Notes: generated from the letters alone by a model not told the origin. Shown: positions 15,814-23,595, numbered from the stretch's first letter. The stretch is 33,047 bases of DNA from Thermoanaerobaculia bacterium (GCA_019911795.1 JAIOJS010000232.1:1-33047); one strand, 5' to 3'. Numbers and translations are program-made.

Positions 15814-17499
15814 GTGGTCATTCCTAGGCTGAGGAGACTGGGTCGAGGCGTGCGGCACGCCCAGCGCTACAAGGAGGTCGCCGCCATCCTCGTCCGCTAC
15901 GGTTTCGGTGACCTCGTCCACCGCGCTTCCCGCGACCAGGCGCTGGGTATGGAGCGACCCGATGGCGGTGGTTTGGAGGTTCAGGGCGGCTCGAGAGCCG
16001 AGCGGGTTCGGATGATGATCGAGGAGCTCGGCCCGACTTTCGTCAAGCTTGGGCAGATCCTGTCGATGCGCCCAGACCTAGTGGCTGCGGAGTACCGGCA
16101 CCAGCTGTCCAGGCTCCAGGAGGAGGTGCCCCCATTTCCAGGAGCCCAGGCGCGCGGCATTGTCGAAGAGGAGCTAGGCCGGCCGATTGAAGAGCTCTAT
16201 GGCCAGTTCGACGATGAACCCTTCGCGGCGGCCTCCCTGGGTCAAGTTCATGGGGCGCTGTCGCTCGACGGGGAGCCTCTGGCGGTCAAGGTCCAGCGGC
16301 CAGAGATCGTCCAGAAGATTCGAACCGACCTCGAGATCGTGCTCCATCTGGCGGGTTTCCTAGAGGATCGAGTACAGGACTTCGCGGTCCAGCATCCCAC
16401 GCGGGTCGTCGAGGAGCTCGCTCGGACCCTCAATCGGGAGCTCGACTACACGGTGGAGGCTTCGCATACGGAGCGGTTCGCGCGGCAGTTTGCTGGCGAT
16501 GAACGAATCAAGGTGCCGGGCGTTCATCGGGATCTCACGACGGCGCGCGTTCTGACGATGGAGCGTATTCACGGTCAGAGGCCGGACGATGTCGAAGCCC
16601 TCGAGGCGGCTGGACTGCAGCCTGAGTTGATCGCCCGACGGGGTACCGATCTCATCATGGAGCAGATCTTCGTCCATCGCTTCTTCCATGCTGATCCCCA
16701 TTCCGGCAACATCAGGATCCTCCCCGAGGGAGTCATCTGTTATCTCGACTACGGCATGATGGGACGCCTCGACGGGCACGCAAGCGACGACTTCGCCGAT
16801 CTGGTCCTGGCCATCGCCGATCAGGACCCGGCCGCCGCCACCGCGGCACTCGTTGGGCTCACTGGCGGAGACGATCTCGGCGAGAAGGGGCTGCTGGAGA
16901 GAGACGTGGCCGACCTCATGGACCACTATTTCTACCGTCCTCTCAAAGAGATGAGGGTCGGTGCTCTTCTCCAGGATCTGATCACCAAGCTGACACATCA
17001 CGGGCTCAGCCTTCCCCCTGACCTCTACTTGATGTTCAAGGCCCTTGGCACGGTCGAGGGGATCGGCCGGACGTTGGATCCGGAGTTCGACCTGATGCGC
17101 CAAGCCGCGCCGTTCCTTCGTCGGGTGGTCCTGGCACGTTGGCACCCGGCTCGCCTAGGGAGGGAGATCGGGTCCTCCGGACTGGAGTTCGGTCGCCTGC
17201 TGCGGGACCTTCCCGGTGAGCTGCGGGCGCTGATCCGAAGCGCTCACGGCGGCAAACTGAAGGTCCCGCTCCAACTCCTCGCCCTTGACGATGCGATGCT
17301 GAGTCTGGAACGCGTTGGAAACCGTCTCTCTTTCGCCATCGTCCTCGCCGCCCTGGTTGTCGGCTCGGCAATCGTCTTGGTCTCCGGCTTGCCGCCCAGG
17401 TTGTTCGGCATGCCCGCGATCGGGTTGATCGGCTTCATTTCCGCTGCGATCATGGCGCTTCTGTTGTTGGCTTCGATTCTGCGTCACGGTAAGATGTGA
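15814..17499 (+). CDS. ubiB: ABC1/UbiB-family atypical kinase-like membrane protein
   Basis: The 561-residue protein belongs to the ABC1/AarF/UbiB family, linked to ubiquinone biosynthesis or lipid handling. Signature pieces are ELGPTFVKLGQILSMRPDL (KxGQ), the Ala-rich loop FAAASLGQVHGA, the ATP-site Lys in LAVKVQRPE, FFHADPHSGNI and the metal-binding YLDYGMMGRL, where the family usually has LDFGM. Two C-terminal hydrophobic helices (about 505-527 and 532-556) anchor it in the membrane. The GTG at 15814 follows GGGGGGAG. It starts 95 bp after the winged-helix gene; a shared transcript is possible. In a bacterium using menaquinone its exact role would be uncertain. Confidence 0.88.
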   Translation: MVIPRLRRLGRGVRHAQRYKEVAAILVRYGFGDLVHRASRDQALGMERPDGGGLEVQGGSRAERVRMMIEELGPTFVKLGQILSMRPDLVAAEYRHQLSRLQEEVPPFPGAQARGIVEEELGRPIEELYGQFDDEPFAAASLGQVHGALSLDGEPLAVKVQRPEIVQKIRTDLEIVLHLAGFLEDRVQDFAVQHPTRVVEELARTLNRELDYTVEASHTERFARQFAGDERIKVPGVHRDLTTARVLTMERIHGQRPDDVEALEAAGLQPELIARRGTDLIMEQIFVHRFFHADPHSGNIRILPEGVICYLDYGMMGRLDGHASDDFADLVLAIADQDPAAATAALVGLTGGDDLGEKGLLERDVADLMDHYFYRPLKEMRVGALLQDLITKLTHHGLSLPPDLYLMFKALGTVEGIGRTLDPEFDLMRQAAPFLRRVVLARWHPARLGREIGSSGLEFGRLLRDLPGELRALIRSAHGGKLKVPLQLLALDDAMLSLERVGNRLSFAIVLAALVVGSAIVLVSGLPPRLFGMPAIGLIGFISAAIMALLLLASILRHGKM

Positions 17500-17573
17500 G
17501 CCTCCTACTCGTGCCTTCCGCCCACGAACGAGCATCGCCCGTTGGTCTTGAGCTTGTGGGCCGCGGCCGAGGA

Positions 17574-17600
17574 TACGTACAGACCACCGGCCAGTAGGCA
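17574..17600 (+). promoter_or_regulatory. FixJ-like direct-repeat site upstream of the class V aminotransferase
   Basis: TACGTA (17574-17579) with CC at +10 and TAGGCA at exactly +21 (17595-17600). The site lies 66 bp before the start codon. Confidence 0.5.
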
Positions 17601-17665
17601 CAACCCAGAATGTCCGAGGCCAGGGCGTCGAGCCCATGCTCTTGGTGGTGAATTCAGGAGTCGAT

Positions 17666-19087
17666 ATGACACGTGCCCCAGTTTCGCCCCGAGCAGCCCA
17701 GATCTCACCCCTCGCCTCGGGCCCCAGCCCGAAGCCAGATCGAGAGCAGGTCTTGGCTCATCTTCGTGCCGAGGAGTTCGCGCGCCTCGACGAGCAGGGT
17801 CAGATCTACCTCGATTACACCGGAGGAGGGCTCTATGCTGCTTCCCAGGTTCGTCGCCACGCAGAGTTTCTTCTCTCGGGTGTGTATGGCAATCCGCATT
17901 CGGAGAACCCGACGTCTTCGATCTCGACCGAGCTTACCGAACGTGTGCGCCGACGGGTTCTGGACTACTTCAGCGCCTCGCCCGAGGAGTACGCAGCCAT
18001 CTTCACCGCCAACGCGAGTCACGCGCTCAAGCTCGTAGGCGAGGCCTACCCCTTCGAATCTGGCGACCGCTTCCTGCTGACGTCTGATAACCACAACTCG
18101 GTCAACGGGATTCGAGAGTTCGACCGCGCCCGCGGGGCCGAGACGACCTATCTGCCGCTCGATTCGGAGATGCGAGTCGGCGAAGATATCCTCGATTCGT
18201 ACTTGAAACGAGTGGGCCCTGGTCAGCACAATCTCTTCGCGTTCCCGGCCCAGTCGAATTTTTCGGGCGTCCAGCATCCACTCGAGTGGATCGAGCGAGC
18301 TCACGAGAACGGCTGGGACGTGCTGCTCGATGCGGCGGCGTTCGTGCCGACCAACCGACTCGATCTGAGCCGCTGGAAGCCGGACTTCGTGGTCCTTTCC
18401 TTCTACAAGATGTTTGGGTACCCCACCGGCATTGGCGCCCTGCTGGGTCGACGGGAGGCACTACGCAAGCTCCGGCGCCCGTGGTTCGCAGGGGGCACCA
18501 TCACCGCTGCCTCGGTGCAGGCCGACCGCCACATCCTGGCCCAGGGTGAGGCCGCCTTCGAGGACGGGACGCCGAACTACACGGCCATCCCGGCCATCGA
18601 GTACGGTTTCGAGCTCTTGGAGGCCGTTGGCATCGACCAGATTCACGCCCACGTCGACCGCCTCACGGGATGGCTGATCGACCGCCTCGTGGAGCTTCGG
18701 CACGAGAACGGTCAGCCAGTCGTCCACCTCTATGGGCCTCGGACCACGGAGCGGCGCGGTGGCACTCTCGCTCTCAACTTCTTCGACTCGCGAGGGCGGT
18801 TGATTGACCACGAGCGGATCGAGGCCATGGCCAGGCAACGCCGAATGTCGATCCGCACGGGCTGCTTTTGCAATCCTGGGGCCGGGGAGTCCGCGTTCGG
18901 TTTGTCGAAGCGGAAGATCGAGGAGTGCTTGTCAGGCTCCGGCGACTCGGTGGCTCACGACCAGTTCCGTCGCTGCGTCGCCAGCAAAGAAGGGAGCGGA
19001 GCGGTACGCGTGTCGATGGGCCTGCCGACCAATCTAGCCGATGTCGCAACGTTTGTGGACCTCGCCAGGGAACTCTTAGAGGTGTAG
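17666..19087 (+). CDS. Class V aminotransferase, molybdenum-cofactor-sulfurase-like
   Basis: The 473-residue PLP enzyme resembles the N-terminal domain of MoCo sulfurases rather than IscS/SufS. Evidence is YLDYTGGGLYAASQ, SGVYGNPHSENPTSS, the PLP Lys248 in VVLSFYKMFGYPTGIGALL and the Cys pair Cys400/Cys402 in RTGCFCNPGAGE. It would mobilise sulfur from cysteine for a cofactor or protein. No MOSC domain is fused and no molybdenum genes are nearby, so the acceptor is unknown. The ATG at 17666 follows AGGAG. A FixJ-like site is upstream, so it may belong to the same regulon as the peroxiredoxin. Confidence 0.82.
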   Translation: MTRAPVSPRAAQISPLASGPSPKPDREQVLAHLRAEEFARLDEQGQIYLDYTGGGLYAASQVRRHAEFLLSGVYGNPHSENPTSSISTELTERVRRRVLDYFSASPEEYAAIFTANASHALKLVGEAYPFESGDRFLLTSDNHNSVNGIREFDRARGAETTYLPLDSEMRVGEDILDSYLKRVGPGQHNLFAFPAQSNFSGVQHPLEWIERAHENGWDVLLDAAAFVPTNRLDLSRWKPDFVVLSFYKMFGYPTGIGALLGRREALRKLRRPWFAGGTITAASVQADRHILAQGEAAFEDGTPNYTAIPAIEYGFELLEAVGIDQIHAHVDRLTGWLIDRLVELRHENGQPVVHLYGPRTTERRGGTLALNFFDSRGRLIDHERIEAMARQRRMSIRTGCFCNPGAGESAFGLSKRKIEECLSGSGDSVAHDQFRRCVASKEGSGAVRVSMGLPTNLADVATFVDLARELLEV

Positions 19088-19133
19088 CTCTTGGCGGCGA
19101 AGGCGGTAGACCGGGGAGATGGAATATTGCGGG

Positions 19134-19153
19134 GTAAGCAAATGTTTACTCAC
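19134..19153. promoter_or_regulatory. Imperfect palindrome GTAAGCAAATGTTTAC-TCAC
   Basis: GTAA and TTAC arms flank a 8-bp centre about 80 bp before the exported protein gene. The right half TTTACTCAC resembles the TTCACTCAC of the TetR-type operator at 23495-23510. It is a weak candidate for the same regulator. Confidence 0.3.
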
Positions 19154-19233
19154 ATGATGGGCAAGCGCTTCGTGGGTAACTGCTCACGCTTGCAATCACT
19201 CAACCACGACGTCCTTCAAGAAGGAGACATCAA

Positions 19234-19674
19234 ATGACGCGAACTATTAGAACCCTCACCCTGGTCACCACTCTCGCGGTCTTCTCTGCGCCGGCCATGC
19301 CTGCCCAGACGGGTCCCGGCAAGGGCAAGGGGACGCCGAAGTACGACTCGAAGACAGAAACCACCGTCGCGGGCACCATTGAGTCTGTCGACTATCCCGA
19401 TAGCCCTAAGGGTTGGCAGGGCGTCCATCTCCAGGTTCGTGTTGGCGAAGAGACGCATGCCGTCCACCTCGGCCCGCGGTGGTACGTCGAGGAGCAGGGG
19501 TTCACCTTCGCGCCGGACGACCTGGTAGAGGTGGTTGCGTCGCGTGTGCAGTGCCAGGGCGAGGACGCTCTGCTGGCCCGGACGATCACCCGAGGAGATG
19601 ATGTTCTCGAGTTGCGGGACGAGGCCGGCCGGCCGAGATGGTCGCGAAGGAGTGGCTCCCGGCCGCAGTCTTGA
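19234..19674 (+). CDS. Small exported protein, probable OB-fold-like
   Basis: The 146-residue protein has a clear signal peptide (residues 1-24, ending PAMPAQ), a short Gly/Lys-rich stretch, then a beta-rich domain: TVAGTIESVDYPDS, VHLQVRVGEETHAVHLGPRW, FAPDDLVEVVASRV and LLARTITRGDDVLELRDEAG. The pattern is that of a small periplasmic OB-fold-like protein seen in several Acidobacteria-type genomes, sometimes annotated as DNA-binding, which the export signal makes unlikely. No catalytic residues stand out. AAGGAG precedes the ATG. It is followed by another exported protein gene after 137 bp. Confidence 0.75.
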   Translation: MTRTIRTLTLVTTLAVFSAPAMPAQTGPGKGKGTPKYDSKTETTVAGTIESVDYPDSPKGWQGVHLQVRVGEETHAVHLGPRWYVEEQGFTFAPDDLVEVVASRVQCQGEDALLARTITRGDDVLELRDEAGRPRWSRRSGSRPQS

Positions 19675-19741
19675 AGCCGATGAAGAGCGCCTTTCCGAAC
19701 GGTTCATCACGGTCCGTCTGCAGGGGACTGGACGCTACAAG

Positions 19742-19783
19742 CCCTTGGCAAGGAGAGCACCTGCCTCGCCGGAGTGCCAAGGG
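19742..19783. repeat. Inverted repeat CCCTTGGCA / TGCCAAGGG
   Basis: Perfect 9-bp arms (19742-19750, 19775-19783) with a 24-base loop between two exported-protein genes. No T-run follows. It may form an mRNA hairpin that separates expression of the two genes, or be an operator. Confidence 0.45.
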
Positions 19784-19811
19784 AACCACGCAAATGAGAC
19801 TGGAGACTGAT

Positions 19812-20246
19812 ATGAAGACCCTCTTTTCCCACGCAATCGCCGCCTTCGTGATCTTGACGGTGACCTCCGCCTCGAGTGAGGCGCAGGCCGAAGTTCCGGT
19901 GACCCCGGAGAGTCAGCTCGTCGAGCTTCCTCGCGGAATCGACCCCGGAGAGCCTCGAGAAGTCTCCGTTCTCCTCGACGAGGACCATCTGAAACTCGTC
20001 ACGATCACCTTGCGAGGCGGCGCCGAGCTCGCCGCCCATAGCGCACCCGCTGCGACGACGATTCAGGTGCTCCAAGGCCGAGGTGTCGTGCACGTTGGTG
20101 GCCAAGCCCGAGATGTTTCGGAAGGCACCATCATCACGCTCCCGGCGGGACTCGAACACGATGTGGTTCCGGCACCGGAGAGTGACATGCTGCTGCTGGT
20201 CCACTACTTGCGCTGCGCGCCGACTTCGGCGAGCCAGGATGACTGA
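19812..20246 (+). CDS. Exported cupin-domain protein
   Basis: The 144-residue protein has a signal peptide (about 1-26, ending SSEAQA) and a single cupin barrel: LVTITLRGGAELAAHSAPAA, TIQVLQGRGVVHVGGQARDV and GTIITLPAGLEHDVVPAPES. Candidate metal ligands are the His in AAHSAP and the His in GLEHDVV; the first motif is incomplete, so metal binding is uncertain. The ATG at 19812 follows GGAG. An ORF extension to 19638 exists, but the signal peptide fixes the start. Substrate unknown. Confidence 0.78.
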   Translation: MKTLFSHAIAAFVILTVTSASSEAQAEVPVTPESQLVELPRGIDPGEPREVSVLLDEDHLKLVTITLRGGAELAAHSAPAATTIQVLQGRGVVHVGGQARDVSEGTIITLPAGLEHDVVPAPESDMLLLVHYLRCAPTSASQDD

Positions 20247-20657
20247 ACCGTGGGCGTACGGTCTACGACCCGGCTGTCCTCAGAGGGCCTACGACCGAAG
20301 TACCCCTTCCTAGAGCCTTGGCAGTGAACGTAGTTGAGCACCGTGGCTCCGACGCGTTCATCGCCGGCTCTCCCTCGGGATCTTCGGATTGTGAAGAGTT
20401 CGACGTCCTGAGGGGCGTTGCTGCCCTGGGGGACAGCCTATTGGAGTGAGTGGGAGCCGCTCGAGGTGAAGGGGCGTCGTCTCGTAGGTACTAGCCGAAC
20501 TGGCGTAGGTAGTACTGCGAATTCTCGACGACGAGTCGGGGTCCGAGAATGGTAACCATGGGAGCGGGATCCGGTCCAGCCAGGCACGGACCCACGACCA
20601 ACACCTAGCGATGGCACAGAGTTACTTACTCTGGCCCCAACCAAGGAGGAATCGCGA
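20247..20657. other. 411-bp intergenic region before the alcohol dehydrogenase
   Basis: Apart from the FixJ-like site (20484-20511) and the ribosome site AAGGAGG before 20658, I see no gene, hairpin with T-run or repeat here. Confidence 0.5.
20484..20511 (+). promoter_or_regulatory. FixJ-like direct-repeat site upstream of the ADH-OsmC-DUF302 operon
   Basis: TAGGTA (20485-20490), CC at +10, and TAGGTA repeated exactly 21 bp later (20506-20511). The distance to the start codon, about 150 bp, nearly equals that at the peroxiredoxin gene. Confidence 0.55.
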
Positions 20658-21716
20658 ATGAAAGCTCTTGTTTATCATGGCCCCGGCGTCAAAGCCTGGG
20701 AGGACGTCCCGGACCCAGAACTCAAGCTCCCCACCGACGCGATTGTCAGAGTAGATACCACGACAATCTGCGGGACAGACCTACACATTCTGAAGGGCGA
20801 CGTTCCGGCGGTGACGGACGGTCGGATTCTCGGGCACGAAGGGGTCGGTACTATCACCCAGGTCGGCACTTCGGTCAGCGGCCTGGCGGTCGGAGATCGT
20901 GTGATCATCTCCTGCATTTCGGCTTGTGGTTCTTGCGACTACTGTCACAAGCAGCTGCCTTCGCACTGTCTCGACAAGGAGGGAATGTCGGGTATCGGTT
21001 GGATCTTGGGACACCTGATCGATGGGACGCAGGCGGAATTCGTGCGGATCCCATTTGCCGACAACTCTCTCCACAAGCTGACCGATGACGTGAGTGATGA
21101 GGCCGCGATCATGCTGTCTGACATCCTTCCTACCGGCTTCGAGATCGGCGTTCGCAATGGAGATGTACAGCCTGGCGACGTCGTGGCGGTCGTGGGTGCT
21201 GGTCCGGTGGGCCTTTCGGTGATTATGACCGCTGGGCTCCATGGAGCGTCGCGCATCATCGCCATCGACCTGGACGACAACCGCCTGGAAATGGCGAAGA
21301 AGTTTGGAGCCACGGACGGGGTCAACAGTAGTTCCGGAAACTGGCGAGATACCGTTCTGTCCATGACCGACGGAGGACTCGGTGTCGACGTAGCCGTCGA
21401 GGCCGTAGGCACGGCCAAGACCTTCGATATGTGCACCTTGCTAATCCGTCCGGGCGCGTCCGTTGCCAACGTCGGGGTTCACGGTGGGCCGGTAGAACTC
21501 AAACTCCAGGATCTCTGGATCAAGGATGTCAATATCACCACTGGCTTGGTCAGCGCCACGACGACTTCAATGCTGCTCAAGTTGGTCAAGCAGGGAAAGC
21601 TCAAGCCCGAAGAATTTGTGACCCATCGCTTCAAGCTGGATCAGATGATTGAGGCGTATGACATCTTCGGACGAGCGGCGGAGACCAAGGCGATGAAGGT
21701 CACTATTTCCCGCTGA
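20658..21716 (+). CDS. Zinc-dependent alcohol dehydrogenase family oxidoreductase
   Basis: The 352-residue cytoplasmic enzyme belongs to the medium-chain dehydrogenase family. The catalytic zinc ligands appear in TTTICGTDLHILKG (Cys) and LGHEGVG (His/Glu). The structural zinc site is C-x2-C-x2-C-x7-C in ACGSCDYCHKQLPSHC. The Rossmann motif is VVGAGPVGLSVI, and acid residues after IIAIDLDDNR favour NAD over NADP. The ATG follows AAGGAGG. The OsmC and DUF302 genes follow at 33 and 75 bp, making one operon. Similar enzymes reduce or oxidise short alcohols or aldehydes under low oxygen; substrate not determinable. Confidence 0.92.
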   Translation: MKALVYHGPGVKAWEDVPDPELKLPTDAIVRVDTTTICGTDLHILKGDVPAVTDGRILGHEGVGTITQVGTSVSGLAVGDRVIISCISACGSCDYCHKQLPSHCLDKEGMSGIGWILGHLIDGTQAEFVRIPFADNSLHKLTDDVSDEAAIMLSDILPTGFEIGVRNGDVQPGDVVAVVGAGPVGLSVIMTAGLHGASRIIAIDLDDNRLEMAKKFGATDGVNSSSGNWRDTVLSMTDGGLGVDVAVEAVGTAKTFDMCTLLIRPGASVANVGVHGGPVELKLQDLWIKDVNITTGLVSATTTSMLLKLVKQGKLKPEEFVTHRFKLDQMIEAYDIFGRAAETKAMKVTISR

Positions 21717-21749
21717 CGAAGGCGCGATACAAGAGGAAGGAAACGAACC

Positions 21750-22220
21750 ATGATCGAGTCGCACGACTATTCCGTCGACGTTCGATGGACGACTGAAAGC
21801 ACTGGGTTCGCCGAGAGCCCTGAAGGGCTGCCCCCTCTCGAAGTGGCTGCACCACCCGAGTTCGGGGGGCCGACCGGCGTGTGGAGTCCCGAGCACCTTT
21901 TCGTCGCCTCGGTGGCCTCCTGCTTCGCAACGACGTTCCGGGCCATTGCGGCACTCTCCAAGCTCGATCACAGTGCCCTCGAGGTTCAGGCTACTGGTAC
22001 TCTGGTTCGAGGTGAGGATCGAAAGTATCGAATCAGTCGGGTCCTTCTTCGCCCGCGGATGACTCTCTCTGACGAGGGTCACCGCGAACGAGCTCAGAGG
22101 ATCGTCGAGAAAGCAGAGGCCGCGTGCCTGATTACCAACTCGATTCGGACTGACGTCCGGGTCGTGGCCACCTTCGAAACGGCGGAGCCCGCTGAAACCG
22201 CAACCGTCGGGTCGGCCTAA
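21750..22220 (+). CDS. OsmC family protein (thiol peroxidase-like)
   Basis: The 156-residue protein has the OsmC/Ohr fold. The two redox Cys lie in FVASVASCFATTFRAIA and EKAEAACLITNSI, the normal arrangement for organic hydroperoxide reduction. GPTGVWSPEHLFVA precedes the first Cys, as in the YhfA/OsmC-like branch. AGAGGAAGG precedes the ATG. Its place between an alcohol dehydrogenase and DUF302, with a peroxiredoxin under a similar upstream site, points to a redox-stress role. Confidence 0.9.
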   Translation: MIESHDYSVDVRWTTESTGFAESPEGLPPLEVAAPPEFGGPTGVWSPEHLFVASVASCFATTFRAIAALSKLDHSALEVQATGTLVRGEDRKYRISRVLLRPRMTLSDEGHRERAQRIVEKAEAACLITNSIRTDVRVVATFETAEPAETATVGSA

Positions 22221-22240
22221 ACAACCAAGAACTAGTCCTT

Positions 22241-22272
22241 AGAACCAGTCCCAGTCAGAACCAGTCCCAGTC
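22241..22272. repeat. Tandem 16-bp repeat, two exact copies
   Basis: AGAACCAGTCCCAGTC occurs twice head to tail between the OsmC and DUF302 genes; a partial copy (AGAACTAGTCCTT, 22228-22240) precedes it. It looks like local slippage duplication within the operon leader. Confidence 0.7.
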
Positions 22273-22295
22273 TTGGGTCAAGGAGGAAGCATTCC

Positions 22296-22706
22296 ATGCG
22301 TGAAACCGCCGTCGCATACGAAGCCAGCTCGCCGTTGCCGTTCGCAGAGACTCTCGCTCGCTGCCGTGAAGAGCTTGCGAAGGAGCAGCTTGGAGTACTC
22401 AGCGAGATCGACATCCAAGCGAAGCTTGCCGAGAAGCTCGGAATCGAGGGTGAGCCCTACGTCATCCTCGGAGCGTGTCATCCGCCCTCGGCCCATAGAG
22501 CGCTGGAGGCGGTTCCAGAGGTCGGAGTCCTGCTGCCATGCAACATGACTGTTTCGGTCGAACAAGGGCGCACCATGGTGAGAGCGATGCGTCCGGACGC
22601 AGTCATGGGAATCCTCGATCACCCTGCGTTGGCGGAGGTCGGTAAGGACGTTGGCGCCAGGCTAGCCCGGGTGATCGAGGCGGTAGTGAAGCCGTTGGCT
22701 CCCTAA
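22296..22706 (+). CDS. DUF302 family protein
   Basis: The 136-residue protein matches the DUF302 pattern: ETLARCREELAKEQLGVLSE, DIQAKLAEKLG, YVILGACHPPSAHRAL, VGVLLPCNMTV and MGILDHPALAEVG. It is a small cytoplasmic protein of unknown function, often found with redox-stress genes and hypoxia-induced loci. Two Cys (in GACHPP and LLPCNM) are conserved in the family. AAGGAGG precedes the ATG. It is the last gene of the ADH-OsmC operon; a GC-rich stem-loop follows. Confidence 0.9.
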   Translation: MRETAVAYEASSPLPFAETLARCREELAKEQLGVLSEIDIQAKLAEKLGIEGEPYVILGACHPPSAHRALEAVPEVGVLLPCNMTVSVEQGRTMVRAMRPDAVMGILDHPALAEVGKDVGARLARVIEAVVKPLAP

Positions 22707-22731
22707 GCACCGGGGGAACACGTAGCCCGCT

Positions 22732-22761
22732 GGGGGACGCGTCGCCTCGACGTCCTCCCCC
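22732..22761. terminator. GC-rich imperfect stem-loop after DUF302
   Basis: GGGGGA at 22732-22737 pairs with TCCCCC-type sequence ending at 22761, with further pairing of GTCG and CGAC inside. No T-run follows and the -35 box of the TetR gene abuts it, so termination is only a possibility. Confidence 0.3.
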
Positions 22762-22789
22762 TTGACAAGGTCCGTGAGTCAGGTAGTAT
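22762..22789 (+). promoter_or_regulatory. Promoter of the TetR-family gene
   Basis: Consensus -35 TTGACA (22762-22767) and -10 TAGTAT (22784-22789) are 16 bp apart, about 30 bp before the TetR start codon. The -10 lies inside the inverted-repeat operator, so the regulator probably represses itself. Confidence 0.65.
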
Positions 22790-22809
22790 GTAAACGTTCA
22801 CTGACTCAC
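22774..22809. promoter_or_regulatory. Inverted-repeat operator for the TetR-family regulator
   Basis: GTGAGTCAG (22774-22782) and CTGACTCAC (22801-22809) are perfect 9-bp arms. Between them is a second near-palindrome, GTAAACGTTCAC (22790-22801). The element covers the -10 region. A related sequence, GTAAGTATTCACTCAC, precedes the efflux operon. Confidence 0.65.
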
Positions 22810-22820
22810 CGGAGACACCC

Positions 22821-23450
22821 ATGACAAAAGCGACCAACACGACTAGAAGCGAGCCGCAGTGGTCCTCTCGTAAAGAGGAGATCGTGGACCGGGCGTTTGA
22901 GATTGCACTCGAGTCTGGCTTCGCCGGTTTGAGGATGCGGCTCTTGGCCGAAAGGGTCGGTGTCACTGAGGGCGCCCTCTACCGGCACTTCTCGAACAAG
23001 GAGGCTATTCTCCTCGCCCTGGCCGCTCGGATCGAGGGTCGCTTGCTGGTGCCGATCCGAAAGATCGCATCCGGCGCCGAGGACTCGCCGAGAGAGAAGC
23101 TCGAGAAGATCCTCCGCCATCACGTTAGAACCTTGATCGAGACACGCAGTCTGCCGCTCTTGCTGGTTGGCGAAGCCTCGTTTTCTGAGCATGAGGAACT
23201 GCGCTTACGCATGGGTGGGATCATCTCCTCCTATCAGTCGATCCTCAGCACCTTGGTAGGCCAGGTCGGGGGCCAAGGCGAGGGCGAGCTAGAACCAAGA
23301 GAGATGGCGCTTCTCCTGATGGGGTTACCGGCGGCCGTGGCCTTGAGTCATCCGCTCCTTCCCGACGAGAAGCTCGAGTCCCGGCTTGTCGACTACGTCG
23401 TGCCCGAGTACGTCCGTCTCCTCCTTCCTGGTGAGCGGAGGAGTGTGTAG
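22821..23450 (+). CDS. TetR/AcrR family transcriptional repressor
   Basis: The 209-residue protein has an N-terminal TetR HTH (about 14-60): KEEIVDRAFEIALESGFAGL followed by LLAERVGVTEGALYRHFSNK. The C-terminal part is an alpha-helical ligand domain. The gene carries its own promoter and operator just upstream, and a similar operator half lies before the HlyD gene, 146 bp after its stop. It most likely represses itself and the ABC efflux operon, and is released by a substrate of the pump. Ligand unknown. Confidence 0.92.
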   Translation: MTKATNTTRSEPQWSSRKEEIVDRAFEIALESGFAGLRMRLLAERVGVTEGALYRHFSNKEAILLALAARIEGRLLVPIRKIASGAEDSPREKLEKILRHHVRTLIETRSLPLLLVGEASFSEHEELRLRMGGIISSYQSILSTLVGQVGGQGEGELEPREMALLLMGLPAAVALSHPLLPDEKLESRLVDYVVPEYVRLLLPGERRSV

Positions 23451-23494
23451 TCATGCGATGGCCCCGAGAGCATCGGAGTTTGGTTTCAAAAGCA

Positions 23495-23510
23495 GTAAGT
23501 ATTCACTCAC
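23495..23510. promoter_or_regulatory. Probable TetR operator before the efflux operon
   Basis: GTAAGTATTCAC (23495-23506) is a near-palindrome followed by TCAC. It shares GTAA, TTCACT and the terminal CTCAC with the operator at the TetR gene. It lies about 90 bp before the HlyD start codon. Confidence 0.5.
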
Positions 23511-23595
23511 GTCTCATGTTTGGACGTGGGAACCAATGACAGATCGATCACTCAACATGACTCGCGGAAGCCTTGCGGTCGAGGAGACCTGAACG

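Noticed and set aside
22228-22272. CRISPR array
   Set aside because: Only two adjacent 16-bp copies without spacers; a simple tandem duplication.
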